DNA of 5,530 bases from Pseudomonadota bacterium (GTDB lineage Bacteria > Pseudomonadota > Gammaproteobacteria > CAMYNG01), in contig CP070733.1 in assembly GCA_020347585.1 (NCBI GenBank), forward strand, positions 1,265,770-1,271,299, written 5' to 3'. The notes under the pieces were generated by a model, which worked only from the letters and a program-made list of their open reading frames with translations, was not told the DNA's origin and ran no database searches. Made by a program: the position numbers and the translations under genes. How positions within the stretch are numbered: the first letter of the stretch is position 1; every line of letters begins with the position of its first letter. Positions 1 to 5,530 of the stretch are shown here, in pieces.

Positions 1-303
1 GGCCAGCAGCGGGACACCCCATGCCAGCGTGCCGGCGTCGGGGTGGTGATACAGGAATGTTCCGGTACCCGCTGCACCGGTGGCTAATGCCAGCACTGCG
101 GCCAGCGAACGCCATGACAGGCGCCGGTGACGCACCGGCCACGGTTCCATCATGCTCAGGTTAATGTGGTAGATTTTCGCATTGCCCCGCATCTGGGTAC
201 TGATCTTCATGAACTTCTTGTTGTAGATCTCAAACGAGCGCTCCTCGCCAGTGGCTCCGCTGGTCTGAACCAGTACGCGATCAGTGTTCTTTGTTTGGGT
301 CAT
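1..303 (-). CDS. Hypothetical membrane protein, N-terminal part (cut by window edge)
   Basis: An open frame runs leftward from ATG at 303-301 to the window edge, giving 101 codons without a stop. The start is well constrained because an in-frame TAA lies two codons upstream (complement of 307-309). An AAGG sits one base before the ATG, so the Shine-Dalgarno is poorly spaced. Residues 1-65 are polar and charged (for example NKKFMKIST at 28-36) and look cytoplasmic. Residues about 66-85 are hydrophobic, rich in Ala, Leu and Gly, and a second hydrophobic stretch begins near 92 (TLAWGVPLLA), so at least one and probably two membrane segments follow a soluble N-terminus. There is no signal peptide. 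I do not recognise the family. It is transcribed away from the ABC operon and shares the intergenic region with it. The reading is convincing as a gene because the frame stays open and has a sensible hydropathy layout, but the function is unknown. Confidence 0.7.
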   Translation of the reverse strand, partial: MTQTKNTDRVLVQTSGATGEERSFEIYNKKFMKISTQMRGNAKIYHINLSMMEPWPVRHRRLSWRSLAAVLALATGAAGTGTFLYHHPDAGTLAWGVPLLA

Positions 304-362
304 ACCTTAAATTGATACAAAACCTTGATGGGGTATACATGCTGCCGCACCGAACTGCCGGC

Positions 363-370
363 ATTCTATA
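363..370 (-). promoter_or_regulatory. Possible -10 element for the leftward gene
   Basis: On the minus strand this reads TATAGAAT, which contains TATAGA and TAGAAT, both near the sigma-70 -10 consensus. It lies about 60 bases upstream of the leftward ATG. No consensus -35 hexamer is found at 16-18 bp, and the expected -35 position falls inside the inverted repeat. If the promoter is real, a protein bound to the repeat would directly affect it. This is a weak prediction. Confidence 0.25.
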
Positions 371-380
371 CCAAACCGGC

Positions 381-406
381 GCGTTGTACGTATGGCTGTA
401 CAACGC
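381..406. promoter_or_regulatory. Perfect inverted repeat, candidate operator
   Basis: Arms GCGTTGTAC (381-389) and GTACAACGC (398-406) are exact reverse complements, separated by 8 bp (GTATGGCT). The arm centres are 17 bp apart, somewhat more than one and a half helical turns. The element lies between two divergent genes, which fits a binding site for a dimeric regulator acting on one or both of them. It is not followed by a T tract on either strand, which argues against an intrinsic terminator. The regulator is not identifiable from this sequence. An alternative is an RNA hairpin in a leader, if transcription starts further upstream. Confidence 0.5.
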
Positions 407-442
407 ATTGACGCCGGGGTAGGCGGGGGGCCGCGGCGGTAC

Positions 443-448
443 TATTAT
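443..448 (+). promoter_or_regulatory. Possible -10 element for the ABC operon
   Basis: TATTAT is a good -10-like hexamer in an otherwise very GC-rich stretch and would place transcription start near 455, about 40 bases before the ATPase start. The bases 17-18 bp upstream do not resemble TTGACA. A TTGACG at 408-413 is too far away (29 bp spacer) to pair with it. The promoter, if real, is likely weak without help from an activator. Confidence 0.3.
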
Positions 449-484
449 CCCGGGTAACTGCCGGTGTGCCGGTTTAATCGCTTT

Positions 485-489
485 GGTGA
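485..489 (+). promoter_or_regulatory. Ribosome binding site deciding the ATPase start
   Basis: GGTGA lies five bases before ATG 495. It overlaps the TTG at 483-485, which would be the longest possible start, and so favours ATG 495 over TTG 483. ATG 501 is a further in-frame option with an 11-base spacer. Confidence 0.45.
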
Positions 490-494
490 CCGTG

Positions 495-1184
495 ATGAGC
501 ATGATCCGCCTGCGTGGTGTGCACAAGACCTTTCTCGAAGGCAACAGGCGTCACGTGGTGCTCGATGGCACCAATCTTGAAATCGAAGCCGGCCAGACGG
601 TCGCGCTGCTGGGGCGCAGCGGTAGCGGCAAGTCAACACTGTTGAATATGGTCAGCGGCATTGATGTGCCGGATGCCGGCGAAGTCATCGTCTGCAACGA
701 GAACATTGCATGTTTGGGCGAAAGTGCGCGGACGCTGTTTCGCCGCCATCATGTCGGTTTCGTGTTTCAGTTCTTCAACCTGATACCGACCCTAACCGTG
801 CTTGAGAACTTGCTGTTGCCGGTGGAACTTGCCGGCAAGCTCAACAATGTGGCGCGCGAACGTGCTGCCGACCTGCTGGCACGCGTGGGACTTGCCGATC
901 GTGCTGCAAGTTATCCCGAGCAACTTTCCGGTGGTGAACAGCAGCGCGTTGCCGTGGCGCGCGCGGTGATTCATCGCCCGTCGGTGTTGCTGGCTGACGA
1001 ACCGACTGGCAACCTTGATGAGGCCGCGAGTAGCGCCGTGCTGGATTTGTTTGCTGAACTGGTTTCCGCCAGCGACGTTACGCTGTTAATGGTTACCCAC
1101 AGTCGCGAGATTGCTGGGCGCTGTAGCCGTGTGCTCGAGTTGCGCGACGGTGTTGCGCACGAGTTGCAGGTGCAGGGCACATGA
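495..1184 (+). CDS. ABC transporter ATP-binding protein, MacB/LolD/YbbA type
   Basis: This 229-residue protein is a complete stand-alone nucleotide-binding domain. With ATG 495 as residue 1, the sequence shows Walker A GRSGSGKST at 40-48, the Q-loop Gln at 92 within FVFQFFNLIPTLTVLEN, the signature LSGGEQQRVAVARA at 144-157, Walker B VLLADE at 164-169, D-loop GNLD at 172-175, and the H-loop His at 202 in VTHS. The FNLIPTLTVLEN and SGGEQQRVAVARA patterns and the length are typical of the MacB/LolD/FtsE group, whose ATPases pair with FtsX-like permeases and drive periplasmic conformational work, not classical substrate translocation. The closest architectural comparison is E. coli YbbA, which also partners a single long permease. 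It acts as a dimer on the cytoplasmic face of the inner membrane. Its stop codon overlaps the permease start in ATGA (1181-1184), so the two are translationally coupled. All catalytic motifs are intact. The family assignment is firm; the transported ligand is unknown. Confidence 0.95.
   Translation: MSMIRLRGVHKTFLEGNRRHVVLDGTNLEIEAGQTVALLGRSGSGKSTLLNMVSGIDVPDAGEVIVCNENIACLGESARTLFRRHHVGFVFQFFNLIPTLTVLENLLLPVELAGKLNNVARERAADLLARVGLADRAASYPEQLSGGEQQRVAVARAVIHRPSVLLADEPTGNLDEAASSAVLDLFAELVSASDVTLLMVTHSREIAGRCSRVLELRDGVAHELQVQGT
1168..1172 (+). promoter_or_regulatory. Ribosome binding site for the permease, inside the ATPase gene
   Basis: AGGTG sits eight bases before ATG 1181. It lies within the last codons of the ATPase, which together with the ATGA overlap indicates translational coupling. 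Confidence 0.5.
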
Positions 1185-3724
1185 CGCGCTACCCGATACT
1201 GGCCGGGTTACGCTTTTTGCAGCGTCATCCGCTGCATCTGTCATTGTCTGTGCTGGCGATAGCGCTGGGTGTCTCCGTGGTAGGCGCGGTCGACCTAGTC
1301 AATGGCAGTGCCATGCGTGCATTCGTGATTGCAAGCGATGCAGTGGCCGGCACCAGCACACACCGCATCGTTGGCGGGCCGCGTGGCGTCCCCGAGGAGG
1401 TCTATCGCCGACTGCGCGTCGAGCATGGCATCCGATCGATCGCACCAGTGGTGGAGGCCTATGTGCACCTGGCGCCGGAAGACATCGCCGCACGCACTGT
1501 GCGCCTGCTGGGTGTGGACATCTTCGCCGAGCAGGCGTTTCGTGGCTATCTTGCCAGTCCCCGGCTGCAGGGCAACGCTGGCGCTTTACTCACCGACGCC
1601 AGTGCCGCGGCGCTGCCGACCGCCACGGCCCGTGCCTTGGGACTGGCTCCAGGCCAGCGCTTCGCGATTGAGATCAACGGGCGTCAGCATTATATGGTGC
1701 TGGCCGCAACCTTTGACGCGGACCGTGCGCTGGAGCGTACGGCGCTTGCCTCGGTCCTGGTCACAGACATCGCCACTGCGCAGGAACTGCTGGAAATGGA
1801 GGGGTTTTTGAGCCGTATCGACCTGGTTATCAGCAGCGAAACGGGCGCGGCGGATGAGATCGTGCGCCTGTTGCCGGACGGCACGACGCTTGCGCCCGCC
1901 TCGGCGCAGCGCCAGGCGCTCGAGCAGATGACGCGCGCGTTTCGCCTCAACCTCACGGCACTCAGCCTGCTGGCGCTGCTGGTTGGTATGTTCCTTATTT
2001 ATAACGCCATGACCTTCTCGGTGTTGCAGCGCAGGCAGTTGCTCGGCATGTTGCGGGCGCTGGGTGTGACGCGCGCCGAAGTGTACCGCCAGGTGCTGCT
2101 TGAGGCGTTGGTACTAGGGGTGGTCGGCACGCTGGCGGGACTGGTGCTGGCCGTGGTACTGGGCAACGCGCTGCTTCACCTGGTTACGCGCACCATCAAT
2201 GATCTTTACTTCGTGCTGAGCGTGCGCGAACTTGCGCTAACGCCGGCAGCGTTTGCCAAGGCGGCGGCCCTGGGCCTTGGCGCCACCGTGGTCGCGGCGC
2301 TGGTTCCGGCCTGGGAGGCCACCACCACGCCGCCGCGCGCAGTGATGAGCCGAATCGTCATCGAAATACGCCAACGCCGGCGGCTGCCGCTGCAGCTGAC
2401 CGCAACCGCGGCTTGCTGGGTGGCCGGCGTAGTGCTGCTGTCCGCAAGCCGTGATCTGTGGATCAGTTTCGCGGCGCTGTTCCTGATTATCGCCGGCAGC
2501 GCACTGCTGGCGCCAGCCGCCACCCGCGCGAGCATCGCCCTGCTGCAACCGGTGATGCGCCGCGCGCTGGGAGTGCTGGGCGCGATGGCCGCGCGCGGTA
2601 TTACCGTGTCACTCAGCCGCACCGGTGTCGCCATGGCGGCCCTGTCGGTGGCGGTTGCCGCGAGCGTGGGTGTGGGGGTGATGATCCAGAGTTTCCGCGG
2701 CTCGGTTGCCGACTGGCTGGACAATTATCTGCGCGCGGACTACTTCGTTTCGAGCGCGGCGTCCGGCGTCGGCGCCTCGCAGCGGCTGGTGCCGGGGGCG
2801 GTGCTCGACGAGGTGCGTGCGCTGCCCGGTGTTGAAACGCTCAGTCTCGGTCGCATGGTCAGGCTCGAGGGGACGGGTGGTTTTACCGATCTGTTCGTGC
2901 TGCACATGCCGCGCAAAAGTTTCACGGCCTTTCGGTTGATCGCCGGGACGCCTGAAGCGGCCGCGCGTGCGTATTTCGCTGGCGACGGGGTACTGATCTC
3001 CGAGCCCTACGCCTATCGCCATCGTCTGGCGGTGGGCGATGCAGTGGTACTGCGCACCGACATTGGCGATCGCCGGTTTCCAGTGGCGGGGATCTACCAG
3101 GACTATGGCTCGGATCACGGCGTCGTCACCATGAGCCGCGCCACCTACAACAAGCACTGGATGGACTCTGGTATCACTTCGTTTGGCGTGTATGCCCGTG
3201 CGGATGCAGTACCGGAAGCACTGTCTGCGAGCCTGCGCGCTATCCTCGCGCATTATGACGGCCTGGTGCTCTATCCGAACCGCGAACTGCGCGAGGTTTC
3301 TCTCGCGGTGTTCGATCGCACCTTCACCGTCACCCAGGTGCTTCGCTTGCTGGCTATTCTTGTTGCCTTTGTGGGAATCCTTAGCGCGCTTATGGTGATC
3401 CAGCTCGAGCGTGCGCGCGAATTCGCCGTACTGCGCGCCAACGGTATGACGCCCGCCCAGTTGTGGGGACTTGTTACCACTGAAACCGGACTGATGGGGC
3501 TGGTGGCCGGCGCGCTGGCCGTACCGCTGGGTGTCGTGCTGGCCGCTATGCTCGTATACGTCATCAACCGGCGATCGTTTGGTTGGAGTATGGATATGTA
3601 TATCGACCCCCTTACGCTGGGCAGCGCGTTGCTGCTGGCGCTGGTGGCGGCGCTGATGGCCGGGCTGTATCCGGCCTGGCGAATGTCGCGCACACCTGCG
3701 GCGCTGGCGTTGCGCGAGGAATGA
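1181..3724 (+). CDS. ABC transporter permease with two FtsX/MacB-type halves (YbbP-like)
   Basis: The 847-residue inner-membrane protein has about ten predicted membrane segments, near residues 18-38, 257-279, 309-331, 358-379, 400-418, 424-443, 482-504, 721-743, 771-795 and 812-833. Two large hydrophilic loops, about 39-256 and 505-720, would be periplasmic MacB-core-like domains. The chain is an internal duplication: LRALGVT (291-297) corresponds to LRANGMT (751-757), and PAWEA (376-380) corresponds to PAW (831-833) in the C-terminal tail PAWRMSRTPAALALREE. That tail is typical of the FtsX family. The arrangement matches E. coli YbbP (somewhat shorter), in which the two halves that LolC and LolE supply as separate subunits are fused in one chain. 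It pairs with the ATPase encoded just upstream, with which it shares ATGA, and it ends at the start of the lipocalin-like gene. The family predicts extraction or loading of hydrophobic molecules at the outer face of the inner membrane; the substrate cannot be read from the sequence. The frame is intact. Confidence 0.93.
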   Translation: MTRYPILAGLRFLQRHPLHLSLSVLAIALGVSVVGAVDLVNGSAMRAFVIASDAVAGTSTHRIVGGPRGVPEEVYRRLRVEHGIRSIAPVVEAYVHLAPEDIAARTVRLLGVDIFAEQAFRGYLASPRLQGNAGALLTDASAAALPTATARALGLAPGQRFAIEINGRQHYMVLAATFDADRALERTALASVLVTDIATAQELLEMEGFLSRIDLVISSETGAADEIVRLLPDGTTLAPASAQRQALEQMTRAFRLNLTALSLLALLVGMFLIYNAMTFSVLQRRQLLGMLRALGVTRAEVYRQVLLEALVLGVVGTLAGLVLAVVLGNALLHLVTRTINDLYFVLSVRELALTPAAFAKAAALGLGATVVAALVPAWEATTTPPRAVMSRIVIEIRQRRRLPLQLTATAACWVAGVVLLSASRDLWISFAALFLIIAGSALLAPAATRASIALLQPVMRRALGVLGAMAARGITVSLSRTGVAMAALSVAVAASVGVGVMIQSFRGSVADWLDNYLRADYFVSSAASGVGASQRLVPGAVLDEVRALPGVETLSLGRMVRLEGTGGFTDLFVLHMPRKSFTAFRLIAGTPEAAARAYFAGDGVLISEPYAYRHRLAVGDAVVLRTDIGDRRFPVAGIYQDYGSDHGVVTMSRATYNKHWMDSGITSFGVYARADAVPEALSASLRAILAHYDGLVLYPNRELREVSLAVFDRTFTVTQVLRLLAILVAFVGILSALMVIQLERAREFAVLRANGMTPAQLWGLVTTETGLMGLVAGALAVPLGVVLAAMLVYVINRRSFGWSMDMYIDPLTLGSALLLALVAALMAGLYPAWRMSRTPAALALREE
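3716..3720 (+). promoter_or_regulatory. Ribosome binding site deciding the lipocalin-like start
   Basis: GAGGA in the last permease codons abuts ATG 3721 with no spacer but lies nine bases before ATG 3730. Spacing therefore favours 3730, although 3721 forms an ATGA overlap with the permease stop. Either choice gives the same mature protein after signal cleavage. Confidence 0.5.
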
Positions 3725-3729
3725 GCCGT

Positions 3730-4986
3730 ATGACTGCCCCGGGGCCGACGGCAAGGTCGATGCGTATTTGCGCGACGCTGCTCCTTGCTGGACTGGTGTC
3801 GGGTACCGGCGCGCAGCAGGCCGCAGATGGATTGGCGCTCGACCAGGTGCTCGGCGCACAGCAGGACGATGGCTTTGCTGTGGCGGACCGCGTGCGCGCC
3901 TTGCGATTTCCGCGTGACCACGGTCCTCACCCGGCCTTCAAGCATGAGTGGTGGTATTACACCGGCAACCTGCGCACCACCGCCGGCCGGCGCTTCGGCT
4001 TTCAGGTGACCTTCTTTCGTATCGCTGCGGCGCCGCCCGGGGAGCGGCCGGTGCGTACCTCGCACTGGGCCAGCGACCAGGTATACATGGCCCACGTCGC
4101 CGTGACCGACGTGCAGGGCCGTCAATTTCATTACGCCGAGCGTTTCGCGCGCGGGGCGCTCGGCCTGGCCGGGGCCCGCCCGGGGCCCGGTGACCCGCCG
4201 GGCGCGGCGCACCGTGTTTGGCTGGAGGACTGGCAAAGCGCCGCGGTGGCGTTGCACGACGATGCACCCTGCGCGTCCGAGGTACCGCCCGGCCGCTGTC
4301 TTGCGGTGGAGCTGAAAGCCGCGGCGGGGGAGGTAACGCTGCGGCTGCATCTTGAGAGCCTGCGCCCGCTGGTGCTGCAAGGGGAACAGGGATTGAGCCG
4401 CAAGAGCGCTGAACCCGGCAACGCCTCCTACTACTATTCCTTTACACGCATGGCCGCCACCGGCGAGCTGCGGCTCGGCGGACAGGTGCTTCCCGTGACT
4501 GGACAGGCATGGATGGATCGCGAGTGGTCCACCTCCGCGCTGTCCGAGCTCCAGGAGGGTTGGGACTGGTTTGCGCTGCAACTCGACGATGGTACCGACC
4601 TGATGTTCTATCGGCTGCGCCGCAAGGACGGCATGGCTGACCCGCACAGCGCCGGCGTGCTGGTGGGTGTCGCGGCCGGCCCCGCGGCAGGTTCTGGCGA
4701 GGGCACCGTGCCCCTTGCGGTCTCGGACGTCGTGATCGATGTCGAGGATTACTGGACCAGTCCGCACACTGGCGCACGCTATCCGGCCCGCTGGCGGCTG
4801 CGCGTGCCGGCGGTGGACCTGGATCTGCGGCTGGCACCGCACCTTGCGGACCAGGAACTGCACCACACGCAGGTGGTGTACTGGGAGGGCGCCGTGGGGG
4901 TGCAGGGTACGCGGGCGGGGCGCCCCGTTCGCGGCGATGGCTACGTCGAGCTTGCGGGATATCCGCGGGTACAAGCGGACAAGTGA
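3730..4986 (+). CDS. Secreted lipocalin-like protein of the AttH/CrtC family
   Basis: This is a 418-residue protein (421 if ATG 3721 is used). Residues about 1-28 form a Sec-type signal peptide: MR at 11-12, hydrophobic core ICATLLLAGLVSG, likely cleavage after GTGA near 28. No lipobox is present, so it should be soluble in the periplasm. The N-terminal domain carries the family hallmark HEWWYYTGNL at 72-81, followed by FGFQVTFFR and a QVYMAHVAVTD stretch. The C-terminal domain has WMDREW at 261-266 and GWDWF at 277-281, then a YWEGAV segment and a GDGYVELAGY end. These are marks of the two-domain lipocalin-like family that includes Agrobacterium AttH and is often labelled carotenoid 1,2-hydratase. 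No carotenoid genes are visible here, and coupling to an ABC permease fits the AttH-type role better than a hydratase. A ligand-carrying function in the periplasm is an inference from fold and context. ATG 3760 is a third, less likely start. Confidence 0.88.
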   Translation: MTAPGPTARSMRICATLLLAGLVSGTGAQQAADGLALDQVLGAQQDDGFAVADRVRALRFPRDHGPHPAFKHEWWYYTGNLRTTAGRRFGFQVTFFRIAAAPPGERPVRTSHWASDQVYMAHVAVTDVQGRQFHYAERFARGALGLAGARPGPGDPPGAAHRVWLEDWQSAAVALHDDAPCASEVPPGRCLAVELKAAAGEVTLRLHLESLRPLVLQGEQGLSRKSAEPGNASYYYSFTRMAATGELRLGGQVLPVTGQAWMDREWSTSALSELQEGWDWFALQLDDGTDLMFYRLRRKDGMADPHSAGVLVGVAAGPAAGSGEGTVPLAVSDVVIDVEDYWTSPHTGARYPARWRLRVPAVDLDLRLAPHLADQELHHTQVVYWEGAVGVQGTRAGRPVRGDGYVELAGYPRVQADK

Positions 4987-5060
4987 AAACTCTGTGGCGT
5001 TCGTCCGGTCTTAAGGGTGAGGTCGGGCGCGTCCGGCCCGTTGTTCAGGAGCGCAGTCGA
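4987..5060. other. Short gap between the lipocalin-like gene and msrP
   Basis: Seventy-four bases with a small GC-rich inverted repeat, CGGGC (5024-5028) and GCCCG (5036-5040) around a 7-base loop, followed by TTGTT. The stem is only five pairs and the T tract is broken, so it is at best a weak terminator or attenuator. No clear sigma-70 promoter is seen. msrP may be read through from the ABC operon or have its own weak promoter. Confidence 0.4.
5047..5051 (+). promoter_or_regulatory. Ribosome binding site of msrP
   Basis: AGGAG nine bases before ATG 5061 is the strongest Shine-Dalgarno match in the window and fixes the start of msrP. Confidence 0.75.
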
Positions 5061-5530
5061 ATGTTAATCAAGAAACCGGCCGACATCCGGCCTTACGAGA
5101 TCACCGATCGGCAGGTGTATCTCAAGCGTCGCGAATTCATGCGCGGGGCCGGCCTGGCGTTGGGTTCGCTGGCGGCTGGCGCGTTGAGCCTGCCGGCACT
5201 GGCGGGCTACGCGGATCATGGACGCCGCAAGCTGCAGTATGCGAACTCACGGGATCTTGCCGGCGGCGAGGCGCTAACACCGTTCGACGACGTGACGACC
5301 TATAACAATTTCTACGAGTTCGGCACCGACAAGTACTCACCGGCCAAGTATGCGCACACGCTCAAGGTCGAGCCTTGGTCCGTTCGCGTCGAGGGCGCGG
5401 TGAACAAACCGGGCGTCTATCAACTGGAAGACATTCTCGGCAAACACCCGCTCGAAGAGCGTGTCTACCGGCTGCGCTGCGTGGAAGGCTGGTCCATGGT
5501 CATCCCTTGGGTGGGTTTTCCCCTGGCAAA
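5061..5530 (+). CDS. msrP: MsrP (YedY): periplasmic methionine sulfoxide reductase, catalytic subunit, N-terminal part
   Basis: The first 156 codons are present and the window ends inside the gene; the family is usually about 300-340 residues. A twin-arginine signal is clear: KRREFMRG at 22-29, hydrophobic core from about 30 to 45, and ALA at 46-48 as the likely cleavage site, so the folded protein with its molybdopterin cofactor is exported by Tat. The conserved YNNFYEFGTDK is at 81-91. RLRCVEGWSMVIPW at 137-150 contains Cys140, which corresponds to the cysteine that binds molybdenum in YedY and the sulfite-oxidase fold. MsrP reduces methionine sulfoxide in envelope proteins, with electrons delivered by the haem membrane protein MsrQ (YedZ), whose gene commonly follows and would lie outside this window. 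The visible part shows no defect. It lies 74 bp downstream of the lipocalin-like gene on the same strand. Confidence 0.95.
   Translation, partial: MLIKKPADIRPYEITDRQVYLKRREFMRGAGLALGSLAAGALSLPALAGYADHGRRKLQYANSRDLAGGEALTPFDDVTTYNNFYEFGTDKYSPAKYAHTLKVEPWSVRVEGAVNKPGVYQLEDILGKHPLEERVYRLRCVEGWSMVIPWVGFPLA

Larger units (their letters stand above)
304..494. other. Divergent intergenic region between the unknown leftward gene and the ABC operon
   Basis: About 190 bp separate two outward-facing starts, so promoters for both directions are expected here. The region contains a perfect inverted repeat at 381-406, an AT-rich hexamer facing right (443-448), an AT-rich octamer facing left (363-370), and a pair of TTGAT direct repeats (312-316 and 325-329) inside the leftward leader. 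No convincing small gene was seen on either strand. The +strand frame of the ATPase is open back to a TAG at 420-422, but it offers only a TTG (483) before the chosen ATG. Confidence 0.75.

Noticed and set aside
381..406. Inverted repeat read as a LexA (SOS) box
   Set aside because: The LexA pattern CTGT-N8-ACAG is not matched; only the general spacing of half-sites is similar.
408..448. TTGACG (408-413) plus TATTAT (443-448) as a sigma-70 promoter
   Set aside because: The spacer is 29 bp, far from the 16-18 bp needed; only the -10-like hexamer is kept, at low confidence.
281..544. Minus-strand open frame of 87 codons across the intergenic region
   Set aside because: It overlaps both divergent gene starts, is Arg- and Pro-rich, and has no supporting motif.
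2609..3859. Minus-strand open frame of 416 codons opposite the permease
   Set aside because: It spans the permease-lipocalin junction, is biased to Arg, His and Gln and has no motif; it is explained by the GC-rich opposite strand.
3271..4974. Long minus-strand open frame of 567 codons opposite the permease end and the lipocalin-like gene
   Set aside because: It is a shadow of GC-rich coding DNA: the plus-strand proteins have clear family motifs, and the minus-strand translation is low in hydrophobic order, rich in Arg, His, Gln and Pro, and has no recognisable domain.
5024..5040. Hairpin CGGGC-N7-GCCCG as a terminator before msrP
   Set aside because: Only five base pairs and no run of T after it; such pairs are common by chance in DNA this rich in GC.

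Overview
The window looks like chromosomal DNA from a high-GC Gram-negative proteobacterium, most likely a gammaproteobacterium. The grounds are the GC-rich coding style, a periplasmic Tat-exported MsrP (YedY-type) enzyme, and a MacB/Lol-type ABC exporter with a secreted lipocalin-like partner. No genus can be named from the sequence alone. There is no sign of an insertion sequence, phage, CRISPR array, tRNA or rRNA.

Layout: positions 1-303 hold the 5' part of a leftward gene of unknown function: a charged N-terminal part, then hydrophobic segments, cut by the window edge. Positions 304-494 are the divergent intergenic region. It contains a perfect 9-bp inverted repeat with an 8-bp spacer (381-406) and AT-rich -10-like hexamers on both sides. 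Positions 495-1184 encode an ABC ATPase of the MacB/LolD/YbbA type. Positions 1181-3724 encode an 847-residue permease with two FtsX/MacB-type halves. Positions 3730-4986 encode a secreted two-domain lipocalin-like protein of the AttH/CrtC family. These three genes are joined by a 4-bp ATGA overlap and a very short junction, and almost certainly form one translationally coupled operon. After a 74-bp gap, 5061-5530 hold the 5' part of msrP, the catalytic subunit of periplasmic methionine sulfoxide reductase. It has a clear Shine-Dalgarno sequence, a Tat signal and the molybdenum-binding cysteine.

How the genes may work together: MacB-superfamily ABC systems use ATP hydrolysis in the cytoplasm to drive movements of periplasmic domains, as in LolCDE handing lipoproteins to LolA. 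Here the ATPase, a permease carrying both periplasmic domains in one chain, and a periplasmic beta-barrel lipocalin fold are encoded together. The reasonable hypothesis is a Lol-like system in which the permease loads a hydrophobic ligand onto, or takes it from, the lipocalin-like protein in the periplasm. The ligand is not known. The neighbouring msrP could link the locus to envelope maintenance under oxidative stress, but that is only a gene-neighbourhood inference.
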